Source: a virus. Taken from it: DNA of 46,353 bases. Location: IMG/VR virus record IMGVR_UViG_3300023273_000787, positions 1 to 46,353 of that record, one strand, 5' to 3'. Below the pieces are notes generated by a model. It had not been told where the DNA came from, ran no database searches, and saw only the letters and a list, made by a program, of their open reading frames with translations. This document shows positions 14,059-22,578 of this stretch, piece by piece. Each line of letters opens with the position of its first letter. Positions within the stretch are counted from its first letter, which is position 1. The translations under genes were made by a program, and so were the position numbers.

Positions 14059-15610
14059 TTTAGACGGAGTATTAATAAAGAAAGCACACAAGCAACAACT
14101 CTTTACCCGCGAAGAGTTGCAGGACTTCGCCGCCTGCGCTGATCCTAATACTGGTATCTATTACTTTATGGATAACTATTTTTTTATACAACATCCTACT
14201 AAAGGACAGTTATTATATCAGCCTTATGAGTATCAGGTAAAACTATTAGAAACCTATCATAATTACAGATTTAATATTAATATGTTGCCCAGGCAAACTG
14301 GTAAAACGACCACAGCGGCTGGTTATTTGTTATGGCGAGGAATGTTTGTACCTGACAGCATTATTCTTATTGCAGCGCACAAGTATAGCGGTGCCCAAGA
14401 GATTATGCAACGTATACGCTATGCCTACGAACTATGTCCAGATCACATTAGGGCAGGTGTTACCAGTTATAACAAAGGTAGCATAGAGTTTGAAAATGGC
14501 TCACGCATTATAGCACAAGCAACAACTGAAAATACTGGACGCGGTTTGAGTATTTCATTACTATACGCAGACGAGTTTGCGTTCGTAAGACCAACTATTG
14601 CTAGAGAATTCTGGACCAGTATTTCACCAACGCTAGCAACTGGTGGTCAGGCTATTATTACAAGTACCCCTAACAGCGATGAAGATCAGTTTGCTGATCT
14701 ATGGCGCATGGCAAACAAATGCTTTGATAAGTATGGTAACGAAACAGAGCTAGGCATAAATGGGTTTAAAGCTTACCGTGCTTATTGGCAGGACCATCCT
14801 GACAGAGATGAGCAATGGAAAGCTGAGGAACTAGGACGCATAGGAGAAGAGCGTTTCCGCCGGGAACATGAATGTGAGTTCATTATTAATGACGAGACAC
14901 TTATTGACAGCATATTCTTGTCAAGCATGCAAGGCAGTGATCCTGTTTTTAAACAAGGCACAATCCGCTGGTATAAGAGCATAGATCCAAAGTCCACATA
15001 CATAGTTGCCCTAGATCCTAGTTTAGGCACTGGTGGTGATCCAGCAGCAATACAAATATATGAAGTTCCCAGCATGATACAAGTGGGAGAATGGTGTCAT
15101 AACAAAACACCAATACCGCAGCAGATTAAGCTTTTATACGACATTTGTAAGTATCTTGAGGAGTATGTGGGTAGCCAAAACATATATTATAGTGTAGAGA
15201 ATAATACTATTGGAGAGGCGGCGTTAATAAGCATAGCTGATGTTGGGGAAGAAAATATCCCAGGTACATTCTTAAGTGAGCCCAGACGTGCTGGAAATGT
15301 TAGATCATTCCGTAGAGGCTTTAATACAACACAACGATCAAAACTGTCTACCTGTGCTAAGTTAAAAACGCTGGTAGAAACAGAGAAAATTAAAATTAAT
15401 AGTAAAATGCTCATAAGTGAACTAAAGAACTTTATTGCTAACGGAGGTAGCTATGCTGCTAAAGTAGGCCAAACAGACGATCTTGTGATGAGTACAATAT
15501 TAGCAGTGCGTATGGCAAATGAACTTAAAAACTATGTGCCTGAACTAGACAGTCAGATTAGAGACAGTAATGATTATGACATGCAACCCATGCCCTTTGT
15601 AATAGTGTGA
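14048..15610 (+). CDS. 17: Terminase large subunit gp17 (520 aa)
   Basis: The packaging ATPase/nuclease. The Walker A variant RQTGKTT lies at about residues 80-87 after NMLP, and Walker B is LLYADEF near 171-177. The RNase-H-like nuclease has VALDPSLGTGGDP near 320 (first Asp), YSVENNTIGEA near 380 (Glu) and TDDLVMSTILA near 480 (Asp). It is about 90 residues shorter than T4 gp17 (610 aa), typical of marine relatives. Overlaps the upstream gene by 11 bases. Confidence 0.95.
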   Translation: MNRSLDGVLIKKAHKQQLFTREELQDFAACADPNTGIYYFMDNYFFIQHPTKGQLLYQPYEYQVKLLETYHNYRFNINMLPRQTGKTTTAAGYLLWRGMFVPDSIILIAAHKYSGAQEIMQRIRYAYELCPDHIRAGVTSYNKGSIEFENGSRIIAQATTENTGRGLSISLLYADEFAFVRPTIAREFWTSISPTLATGGQAIITSTPNSDEDQFADLWRMANKCFDKYGNETELGINGFKAYRAYWQDHPDRDEQWKAEELGRIGEERFRREHECEFIINDETLIDSIFLSSMQGSDPVFKQGTIRWYKSIDPKSTYIVALDPSLGTGGDPAAIQIYEVPSMIQVGEWCHNKTPIPQQIKLLYDICKYLEEYVGSQNIYYSVENNTIGEAALISIADVGEENIPGTFLSEPRRAGNVRSFRRGFNTTQRSKLSTCAKLKTLVETEKIKINSKMLISELKNFIANGGSYAAKVGQTDDLVMSTILAVRMANELKNYVPELDSQIRDSNDYDMQPMPFVIV

Positions 15611-15613
15611 AAG

Positions 15614-15621
15614 TATAAATA
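15614..15621 (+). promoter_or_regulatory. Perfect late promoter TATAAATA, 4 bases before an ATG
   Basis: TATAAATA then CAGT then ATG 15626. T4 late RNAs start about 5-7 bases after this box, so the transcript should begin at or inside the start codon; there is no Shine-Dalgarno. Confidence 0.72.
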
Positions 15622-15625
15622 CAGT

Positions 15626-17887
15626 ATGGATTTAGTAGCGGAAGAACTTTTTGACAAAATAAGATCAAGATTCCCCTCACTCGTTTTAGGCGATAAGGAT
15701 GGAAAAGTTACCACACGCCCACAGGATGCTTACTTCTTTGAATTTAAGTATAGAGAAAACGGACATGATTTTGGTGATGTCGTTATTAGCCTATATGATA
15801 CAGGCTATCTAAAGCTATACTTTAACAAGGATATGATTAGCGAAGCCGGCGACAAGGATGGTTGGTATAGTTTCCTCAAGGATATGAGTAAGTTTGCCCA
15901 TCGTAACATGCTTAACTATGAGGCATTAAACATTGACAGGAAACGTCTTGATAAGCGAGATTTTGATTTCATCCGCAACAGAAACAAAACTGAGGAAGAA
16001 TTGACTATGGAAAGCAAACTCTACGGTAGCAAACAAAAAAGTTATCAGGATCTCAATGGTGCCAAACTAATTGTTCAGCATCATAAGACAGTTGATGAAG
16101 AGAAACACGGTGCTCGCAGTAGAAATATCCGTGCTATCTACATTGAAAACGACCAAGGAGAACGTTTCCGCTTTCCAAATAACTATCTACCAGCAGCAAG
16201 AGCCATGGCGAGGCATGTTGCAAATGAGGGGTATCCAAACGACGAGCGTGGTGCACACATTTTAGAAATCATGAAAGAGATGAGTGATCTCCGTGGTTTC
16301 GTAAGAGCAGTTCGCAAGGATGATTATGTAAATGAGGATGCTCAAGAAGTAATCGATCGTGCAACTGACCGTTACTATGGGTTAAAAAATACACTAGTGA
16401 GCATGACACGGCAACGTGGATACGCTAATTATTTTGAAAACTGGCAAGCTGACGAAATCGAAGTAGATGAGAACGACATTACAGATTTAAAAGCAAAGCT
16501 AACTCGTAGTGTATTTGATGACAGACTTGAAGATAGCCTTAAGGCAGTGGGAAAAGCAATGAAAATATCAGAGAAAAAAGAAGGCGCCGTTTTCGACTAC
16601 GGTAAATGGATGCGTATGGCAAAGAGCGCCGGCGCGGAAGTACAGGGCGATGTAAAATCTTCTGTTGCAATAAAGAATGGCAAAGAGATTGGAAGCTGGT
16701 CTCAGGATGAAGACGATCTAGAGGCAAAGTATGGCAGCGATGTTAAGGAACCCGGCTATGGTGAGATTAATATAGGCACAGGTGACCGTGCAGAGGGCGG
16801 GGAAAGAGAATACAATGTTCCTACCAGCTTGGATATGGTTCCTGGTGAAAACGTATTAAAGGCTATGCAGTTTACAAAGGCTGATAAAATTGGTCCACTA
16901 GTAGCAGTATTACGTGATATCGCAGGCCGTGCTAAGGATGATGAGACTAGTGTATTTGCTGCAGATATGGCACAACAAGTTTCAAGCATCGGAACAACAT
17001 TTGGCAAACGTATGGATGATCCTGGATTTAAAGATCAGTATATGAAAGCTATTGAGCTAGCAAAGCTATATCTAGCAGCAGTCAAGGGAAACAAGGAAAG
17101 TAAAGAACAAACACAGGAGCGTGTTGCAACAGATCCATTTAGCTCGTATGAGAAGAAGATGGACAGCATTGAAGAAGGTTTTGTAGACAGTCAAGAAGCA
17201 GCCGAACAGGTTATTGCTAGTATTGGCGGCGAAGAAAACCTTACAATGGATGACGTTTACAAAGCAGTAGAAGAATATGTGCAGATGGGCGACGGCGATG
17301 ACATGCACAAGGCTAACGTAGAGGAAATCGCAGAGATAGTTATTGATCAACTAGGCATCACAGAGGCAGCAAAGCCAGACTACATGGATTTAGACAAAGA
17401 TGGCGATAAAGAAGAATCCATGAAGCAGGCAGCAAAAGATGCTAAGAAAAAGAAAACAGAAGAGACAGCAGTAACAGAAGCAAACGGCATGGTATGCAAG
17501 GATTGCGGTTGCCACATGCATCGTCCTGATCCTAATTGCGATTGCCCACATGACTGTAATGATGAGCACGGAGCTCACTGGGTAATGGCGGAAGGACGTA
17601 TGTCAGACGTACATCAAGAGATTACACAGATGATTGACGATGGCGAAAGCGACGAAGACATTATGGCAGCATTTCCAGGTCTAGTAAGCAAACAGCAACT
17701 AAAAAGTATGAGAGCAGAAGAAATGGATAGGCCCGCTGAATATGACGAAAGTCTAGATTGGTTAAAGAAGGCAGCAGGCATAGGGTCAAGCGCACGTAGT
17801 AACTTTGGTATCAAAGAAGGTGAACAAGGATATCAAAAGAATCTAAGAGACGAGATTGGCAAGTATTTAGATAGTTTAAAGAAATAA
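15626..17887 (+). CDS. Large late protein with calcium-loop-like motif and Cys/His cluster (753 aa)
   Basis: The N-terminal 250 residues look globular (FFEFKYRENGHDFGDVVISL, RGAHILEIMKEMSDLRGF). The rest is acidic and helical with linkers. Near residues 588-597 stands DLDKDGDKEE, an EF-hand/dockerin-like calcium loop, followed by lysine-rich KDAKKKK. Near 623-647 is a compact zinc-type cluster with C-x2-C-x-C and further C/H residues (MVCKDCGCHMHRP, then NCDCPHDCNDEHGAHW). The very end (NLRDEIGKYLDSLKK) is helical. The late promoter directly before ATG and its place after gp17 suggest a virion or assembly protein. Followed by a terminator. Confidence 0.6.
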   Translation: MDLVAEELFDKIRSRFPSLVLGDKDGKVTTRPQDAYFFEFKYRENGHDFGDVVISLYDTGYLKLYFNKDMISEAGDKDGWYSFLKDMSKFAHRNMLNYEALNIDRKRLDKRDFDFIRNRNKTEEELTMESKLYGSKQKSYQDLNGAKLIVQHHKTVDEEKHGARSRNIRAIYIENDQGERFRFPNNYLPAARAMARHVANEGYPNDERGAHILEIMKEMSDLRGFVRAVRKDDYVNEDAQEVIDRATDRYYGLKNTLVSMTRQRGYANYFENWQADEIEVDENDITDLKAKLTRSVFDDRLEDSLKAVGKAMKISEKKEGAVFDYGKWMRMAKSAGAEVQGDVKSSVAIKNGKEIGSWSQDEDDLEAKYGSDVKEPGYGEINIGTGDRAEGGEREYNVPTSLDMVPGENVLKAMQFTKADKIGPLVAVLRDIAGRAKDDETSVFAADMAQQVSSIGTTFGKRMDDPGFKDQYMKAIELAKLYLAAVKGNKESKEQTQERVATDPFSSYEKKMDSIEEGFVDSQEAAEQVIASIGGEENLTMDDVYKAVEEYVQMGDGDDMHKANVEEIAEIVIDQLGITEAAKPDYMDLDKDGDKEESMKQAAKDAKKKKTEETAVTEANGMVCKDCGCHMHRPDPNCDCPHDCNDEHGAHWVMAEGRMSDVHQEITQMIDDGESDEDIMAAFPGLVSKQQLKSMRAEEMDRPAEYDESLDWLKKAAGIGSSARSNFGIKEGEQGYQKNLRDEIGKYLDSLKK

Positions 17888-17909
17888 AATATTCAAATTA
17901 TTAAAAAAG

Positions 17910-17933
17910 GAAAAGGCCCTTGAGGGCCTTTTC
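17910..17933 (+). terminator. Intrinsic terminator closing the morphogenesis block
   Basis: Stem GAAAAGGCCC / GGGCCTTTTC with loop TTGA (17920-17923). The T run is inside the 3' arm, so a symmetric, possibly bidirectional terminator. Confidence 0.75.
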
Positions 17934-18024
17934 TGTTGTTGACACCAAGAAGTATCGTAGCAAGAGAAATGCGTAAACTACAGGACATCGAACGAGGCTC
18001 AAAGTAAACCAATTTATAGGGAGG

Positions 18025-18052
18025 AAAGCAGTGCTACGGCACTGCTTTTTTT
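18025..18052 (+). terminator. Intrinsic terminator with UACG tetraloop, fused to the next promoter
   Basis: 10-bp stem AAAGCAGTGC / GCACTGCTTT with loop TACG (a stable UNCG-type tetraloop) and a seven-T tail whose last two T are the first bases of the -35 box of the following promoter. The 91 bases between this terminator and the previous one (17934-18024) hold no gene that I can support. Confidence 0.88.
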
Positions 18053-18079
18053 GACATAAATATCAAACAGTGCTATAAT
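18051..18079 (+). promoter_or_regulatory. Consensus sigma70 promoter with a late box inside the spacer
   Basis: TTGACA (18051-18056), 17-base spacer, TATAAT (18074-18079): a perfect bacterial consensus. The spacer contains CATAAATA (18055-18062), a late-promoter-like box, so the cassette may be transcribed both early and late. Confidence 0.88.
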
Positions 18080-18106
18080 CAATAAAAATTCAAAGGAAAA
18101 ACACAT

Positions 18107-19231
18107 ATGTTTTTTAACCTATCGACTAGCCGATTGGATAATTTCCCTTACCATTATACTTTGCCCAATGGACTTGTACTAAACACAGATGACGGTTGGG
18201 AATTATACACAACAGCTAGTCATACAGTTGTAATCAAAGGTTACACTAATCAGTACAATTTAAGTGATATTATTGACAATCTTATTGTACAAGATATTCC
18301 TGCATACAAAGGAAACTTCTGTGCATTTGTTGCAGATAGTGAACATGTGAAAATTTTACATGACACAAATAGAGGATTTCCTCTTTGGGCAGGTGATGAA
18401 TATGTTACAAATCTTTTTGAACATGGAGAACAACATTGGGTAGATCGTGTTATTACGGTAAACAACAAATTAAAATATAGTCAATCTTTCTTTACAGCAT
18501 ACAATAAAAATACACAACAGTTAACAGATACTGAATTAGTAGATAGTTTGCATAATACTATTTGTGAAACTTATGAACAGTTCCTTACACACAATACAAA
18601 GCCATTAAAAATGTTTTTGAGTGGCGGAATAGATACTACAACTGCTTGGGCATACTTGGATTATTTTACAAAGGATTATGAATTAGTTGACTATGAATAT
18701 ATTAAATTTACTCCATTCTGGAAAAATAATAGCCATCCAATAAAAAAACATTGGGGATATACCCAAGTACATTTATGGGATGAGAGCTGTGTATTAGTAA
18801 CAGGGGGAAATGGTGATGAGAATTTTCTTCGCGGTCCGCTGACATTGGGACTTGCATTGAAACAATATGATTTAATATTTGAAGATATTTTACAACCTGA
18901 AGATTATCATTACTATTATCTTATGATTAAAAATTATAAAAAAATTATGGAGGAGATAGATTCTATCTATCCAAAAATAAATGATATAGAAGATTATATA
19001 CTTAACAGGAATGTAAATGACTTTCAACATTGGCATATTGACAAAACTTTAACGTTTACACCATTTAAAGACATTGATATACTTTCGTTGGTGCTAACAA
19101 GTAGTAAAGAACTATTGATTAACCAAGCAAGAACTGGTATGATAAATCGAGAACTTATAAAAAAACTAGATCCATGTAAACTAGATAAAATTAGTCCTTC
19201 GAAGAATAACAACCCAAAGGGCGTGTTATGA
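18107..19231 (+). CDS. Asparagine-synthase-like ATP pyrophosphatase (374 aa)
   Basis: The PP-loop LSGGIDTTT at about residues 170-178 and GGNGDENFLRG near 243-253 place this in the asparagine synthetase B/amidotransferase-like family. These enzymes adenylate a carboxylate and transfer nitrogen. The N-terminal part has the family's DTNRGFPLWAG element (residues 87-97), but the chain begins MFFN with no Cys2, so glutaminase activity is probably absent and free ammonia or another nucleophile would be used. It overlaps the following radical SAM gene by ATGA. The region is visibly AT-richer than the gp17/gp32 blocks, in keeping with transfer. Substrate unknown. Confidence 0.75.
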   Translation: MFFNLSTSRLDNFPYHYTLPNGLVLNTDDGWELYTTASHTVVIKGYTNQYNLSDIIDNLIVQDIPAYKGNFCAFVADSEHVKILHDTNRGFPLWAGDEYVTNLFEHGEQHWVDRVITVNNKLKYSQSFFTAYNKNTQQLTDTELVDSLHNTICETYEQFLTHNTKPLKMFLSGGIDTTTAWAYLDYFTKDYELVDYEYIKFTPFWKNNSHPIKKHWGYTQVHLWDESCVLVTGGNGDENFLRGPLTLGLALKQYDLIFEDILQPEDYHYYYLMIKNYKKIMEEIDSIYPKINDIEDYILNRNVNDFQHWHIDKTLTFTPFKDIDILSLVLTSSKELLINQARTGMINRELIKKLDPCKLDKISPSKNNNPKGVL

Positions 19232-20355
19232 ATTGTAAATTTTTAAGTAATGGTTTGGCACTTAGTTATGACCATCTTGTTAAACCTTGTTGTATATTTG
19301 GCCGTAAAGACTGGGAGCATACTATAGAGAATACAGACCTTACTACCTGGTTTGATAGTGCGATAGTAAAAGATATGCAGTTAGAACTTGATTCAGGGAA
19401 GTTTCCTGAACGTTGTGTCCAATGTAAAAATATAGAAGCACAAGGCAGAGGTGATAGTATGCGCCTTAATGGTGAAAGAGCATATGATCATTATACAAAA
19501 GATGATATTACTCTAGAAATTAGGCCTGGGAATACTTGTAATTTTGCATGTCAGACATGTTGGCCAACGGCCAGTAGTAGAGTAAGTAGTTATCATAAAC
19601 AGGCCTTTGGTTCTAATGACATTGTGAGCAAACGTTACACTGATTATAGATTTTTAGATCCAATCGCTCATAGATTGCGTAATATTGTATTACTAGGTGG
19701 AGAGCCTTTTTATGATAAGAACTGTTCTAAATTTTTGGAATGGCTAGAAGATAAAAAAATAGATGCAGAACTTACTTTATTCACAAATGGTAGTATGATT
19801 GATTGGGATTTTGTAAACAATTACAAAGGCAAGCTAACGATCGTTGTAAGTTTAGATGCAATGGGAAAAGTGGCAGAATATATACGCCCTGGTGCAGAAT
19901 GGGAAACAGTTAGATCAAACTATAAGAAATTGCTTGCTACACCGCATATTAACACAAGAGTAAATATTACTGTTAGTGTATATAGTATTCCTTTTATAGG
20001 GGAACTATTAAAATGGCTGGCACGGGATTGGCCTGAAATTGTCAGTTTTGGAACAGCATCAGAAACACATTTAGATTTGAACGTTGTACCAAAAACTTTA
20101 GTTGATCCTATTGTAAAAGATTTGCGAGAAACTATTGATATTATTAACACCAGCAAAATTGTTTTACATCAAAAACAAAATACTCAAGCAGTACTTGAGG
20201 CAACAATAAACAAGTTACTTACTGAAGATTTTAACAGTGACCATCATAATCAGTTTGTTAATTATATGACTAAGTTGGATATGGTTAAGAACCTGTATGG
20301 TGAAGACTACAATCCCTACTTCAAAAAAATTAAAAGTTTTATGTTGACAAGATAA
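19228..20355 (+). CDS. Radical SAM protein, twitch/SPASM type (375 aa)
   Basis: The CNFACQTC motif (C104, C108, C111) is the CX3CX2C site that binds the [4Fe-4S] cluster and SAM; LLGGEPF near residues 153-159 is the SAM-amino-group motif. N-terminal KPCCIFGR (C21, C22) and CVQC (about 68-71) look like auxiliary cluster or zinc cysteines placed before the barrel. Marine T4-like phages often carry such proteins, with unknown substrates. The ATGA overlap with the upstream asparagine-synthase-like gene implies joint action, for example modification of a peptide or small molecule. The end of the gene contains the -35 of the gp32 promoter. Confidence 0.82.
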   Translation: MNCKFLSNGLALSYDHLVKPCCIFGRKDWEHTIENTDLTTWFDSAIVKDMQLELDSGKFPERCVQCKNIEAQGRGDSMRLNGERAYDHYTKDDITLEIRPGNTCNFACQTCWPTASSRVSSYHKQAFGSNDIVSKRYTDYRFLDPIAHRLRNIVLLGGEPFYDKNCSKFLEWLEDKKIDAELTLFTNGSMIDWDFVNNYKGKLTIVVSLDAMGKVAEYIRPGAEWETVRSNYKKLLATPHINTRVNITVSVYSIPFIGELLKWLARDWPEIVSFGTASETHLDLNVVPKTLVDPIVKDLRETIDIINTSKIVLHQKQNTQAVLEATINKLLTEDFNSDHHNQFVNYMTKLDMVKNLYGEDYNPYFKKIKSFMLTR

Positions 20356-20372
20356 ATACTTTGTCATATACT
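20344..20372 (+). promoter_or_regulatory. gp32 promoter: sigma70 TTGACA-N17-TATACT with late box GATAAATA in the spacer
   Basis: TTGACA at 20344-20349, TATACT at 20367-20372, GATAAATA at 20351-20358. Same composite layout as 18051-18079. It gives a leader of about 70 bases before ATG 20451 containing the short hairpin GTTGTTAAGCAAC (20381-20393) and two GCAACAT copies. T4 gp32 is autoregulated through its leader, so this leader deserves attention. Confidence 0.8.
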
Positions 20373-20450
20373 ATAGAAGTTGTTAAGCAACATGGTATGT
20401 GTCTTAGGCAACATTTAAGGCTAAAACATAGGCAAAGGAGAACAGGCATT

Positions 20451-21440
20451 ATGGCATCATTAGCAGAAATCCGTGCAAAACTAAAAGCACAAGAAACACG
20501 TTCAGAACGTGCAGGCGGCGGCGACAACGCAATTTATCCACATTGGAATATCCCAGAAGGCAGCACATCAGTTGTGCGATTCCTTCCTGATGGCAATCCA
20601 GACAATACCTTCTTTTGGGCAGAGCGCCTTATGATTAAACTACCCTTTGCGGGAGTTAAAGGAGACATGAATTCCAAGCCAGTACAGGTACAGGTTCCCT
20701 GTGTGGAAATGTGGAATGAAACTTGTCCGGTCCTATCAGAGGTTCGTGGTTGGTTTAAGGACAAGAGCCTTGAAGATATGGGTCGCAAGTACTGGAAGAA
20801 GCGCAGTTACATTTTCCAGGGCTTCGTAACAGAAAATCCTCTCGCAGAGGATGTTGAGCCTGAGAATCCAATTCGTAGGTTTGTAATTAGTCCAAGTATC
20901 TTTAATCTTGTTAAAGACGCACTGATGGATCCTGATATCCAGGAACTTCCAACAGACTATGATGCAGGACTTGATTTCCGCATCACAAAGACAACCAAGG
21001 GACAGTACGCTGACTATTCTACAAGTAAGTGGGCTCGTAAGGAGACTGCACTAACAGAGGCACAAAAGGCAGCTATTGATTCCTTTGGCTTGCATAACCT
21101 AAACGACTTCCTACCCAAGCGTCCTAGCGAGGTAGAACTAAACGCTATCAAGGAGATGTTTGAAGCATCAGTTGATGGCGAGGCTTATGATGTTGAGCGT
21201 TTTGGACAGTATTATCGTCCATATGGTGTTGATGCTCCAGCAGGTTCCTCTCCAACGTCTGACACTCCTGTAGCAGCACCAAAGCCAGCGCCAACACCAC
21301 AGGCCACTGAAACAGCGGCAGCACCTGAACCAGAGGCTGCACCAAAGCCTGCTCCAGTAGCAGAAGCGCCAGCAGGCGATAGTGGTGGCAAGAGTGCAGA
21401 AGACATTCTTGCAATGATCCGTTCAAGACAGAAGTCTTGA
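20451..21440 (+). CDS. 32: Single-stranded DNA-binding protein gp32 (329 aa)
   Basis: ATG 20451 has AAAGGAG upstream; the open frame extends 30 codons further, but that part is the promoter/leader. Motifs: an N-terminal helical segment (LAEIRAKLKAQE), CVEMWNETCPVL with C84 and C93 as zinc-ligand candidates, and RKYWKKRSYIFQGFVTENP, as in marine gp32 proteins. A Pro/Ala-rich linker at about residues 275-312 leads to the acidic C-terminal peptide EDILAMIRSRQKS used to recruit replication proteins. It coats ssDNA in replication and recombination, with UvsX/UvsY encoded just downstream. Confidence 0.92.
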   Translation: MASLAEIRAKLKAQETRSERAGGGDNAIYPHWNIPEGSTSVVRFLPDGNPDNTFFWAERLMIKLPFAGVKGDMNSKPVQVQVPCVEMWNETCPVLSEVRGWFKDKSLEDMGRKYWKKRSYIFQGFVTENPLAEDVEPENPIRRFVISPSIFNLVKDALMDPDIQELPTDYDAGLDFRITKTTKGQYADYSTSKWARKETALTEAQKAAIDSFGLHNLNDFLPKRPSEVELNAIKEMFEASVDGEAYDVERFGQYYRPYGVDAPAGSSPTSDTPVAAPKPAPTPQATETAAAPEPEAAPKPAPVAEAPAGDSGGKSAEDILAMIRSRQKS

Positions 21441-21450
21441 TTAAATAAGG

Positions 21451-21479
21451 GGGAGAGCGCAATGCTCTCCCTTACTTTT
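21451..21479 (+). terminator. Terminator after gp32
   Basis: Stem GGGAGAGC / GCTCTCCC, loop GCAAT, then TTACTTTTC: a stable stem with an imperfect T-tract, so probably partial termination before uvsX. Confidence 0.7.
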
Positions 21480-21497
21480 CTTATACTGGAGATATAA

Positions 21498-22577
21498 ATG
21501 GCAAAGCCTTTTGACGTAAGCAAATTCCGTAAGGATATTACAAAAAGTATTGATGGACTCAGTGTTGGGTTTCATGATCCAACTGACTGGATCAGCACAG
21601 GTAACTATGCACTAAACTATCTTATTAGTGGTGATTTCCACAAGGGTGTACCAATGGGTAAGGTTACAGTGTTTGCTGGCGAAAGTGGTGCCGGTAAAAG
21701 TTACTTTGCTAGTGCCAATATCGTTAAGAACGCACAAGAGCAAGGTATCTTTGTTGTACTAGTTGACAGTGAGAACGCTCTAGACGAAGCATGGCTACAG
21801 GCACTAGGTGTTGACACAGATGAAAGCAAACTACTCAAACTAAGCATGAGCATGATTGATGACGTTGCTAAGACTATTAGTACGTTTATGAAAGACTATC
21901 GTGCTATGGCAGAAGAAGACCGTCCAAAGGTATTGTTTGTACTAGATAGTTTGGGAATGATGCTGACACCTACAGATGTTGATCAGTTCGATAGAGGTGA
22001 TATGAAAGGTGATATGGGTCGTAAGCCCAAGGCACTAACAGCTCTTGTGCGTAACACAGTTAACATGATTGGTAGTTATAACGTTGGTATGGTGTGTACC
22101 AACCACACATATGCATCACAGGACATGTTTGACCCAGACGATAAGATCTCAGGCGGACAGGGCTTTATCTACGCATCAAGTATTGTAGTAGCAATGCGTA
22201 AGCTCAAGCTCAAAGAAGATGTAGATGGTAATAAGGTAAGTGATGTACGTGGTATTCGTGCAGCATGTAAGGTTATGAAAACACGCTACGCAAAGCCATT
22301 TGAAGGCGTACAAGTTAAGATTCCTTATGAGTCAGGAATGGATCCTTACAGCGGTTTGCTTGATATGTTTGAAAAGCAAGAGCTACTTGTTAAGCAAGGC
22401 AATCGTCTCAAGTATACTACACCAGCTGGTGAAGAGATGCTAGAGTTCCGCAAAGGCTGGACCGGTGAAAAACTTGAGATCATCATGAATGATATTACAA
22501 ACGGTTTGATAAGTAATTCTGAAGATGAACCTCTAGAAGAAGAAATTGAAGAAGAGCTAGAGGTTGTAGAGGAATAA
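21498..22577 (+). CDS. uvsX: UvsX recombinase (RecA-like, 359 aa)
   Basis: ATP-dependent strand-exchange protein that loads on ssDNA with UvsY and gp32. Walker A GESGAGKS at about residues 60-67, Walker B VLFVLDSLG near 148-156, and SGGQGFIYASSIVVAMRK near 220-237 (DNA-binding loop region). Slightly shorter than T4 UvsX (391 aa). The last 20 residues are acidic. GGAG (21488-21491) precedes the ATG. It overlaps or abuts a small acidic gene and then uvsY, giving a compact recombination operon. Confidence 0.95.
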   Translation: MAKPFDVSKFRKDITKSIDGLSVGFHDPTDWISTGNYALNYLISGDFHKGVPMGKVTVFAGESGAGKSYFASANIVKNAQEQGIFVVLVDSENALDEAWLQALGVDTDESKLLKLSMSMIDDVAKTISTFMKDYRAMAEEDRPKVLFVLDSLGMMLTPTDVDQFDRGDMKGDMGRKPKALTALVRNTVNMIGSYNVGMVCTNHTYASQDMFDPDDKISGGQGFIYASSIVVAMRKLKLKEDVDGNKVSDVRGIRAACKVMKTRYAKPFEGVQVKIPYESGMDPYSGLLDMFEKQELLVKQGNRLKYTTPAGEEMLEFRKGWTGEKLEIIMNDITNGLISNSEDEPLEEEIEEELEVVEE

Positions 22578-22578
22578 T

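Noticed and set aside
17939-18007. 22-codon frame starting TTG between two terminators, possible peptide precursor for the radical SAM cassette
   Set aside because: No Shine-Dalgarno, no -10 box, and separated from the cassette by a terminator; basic peptide of low information. Kept only as a note.
20361-20450. 30-codon extension of gp32 upstream of ATG 20451
   Set aside because: It begins with TTG inside the promoter region; ATG 20451 has AAAGGAG and yields the usual gp32 N-terminus.
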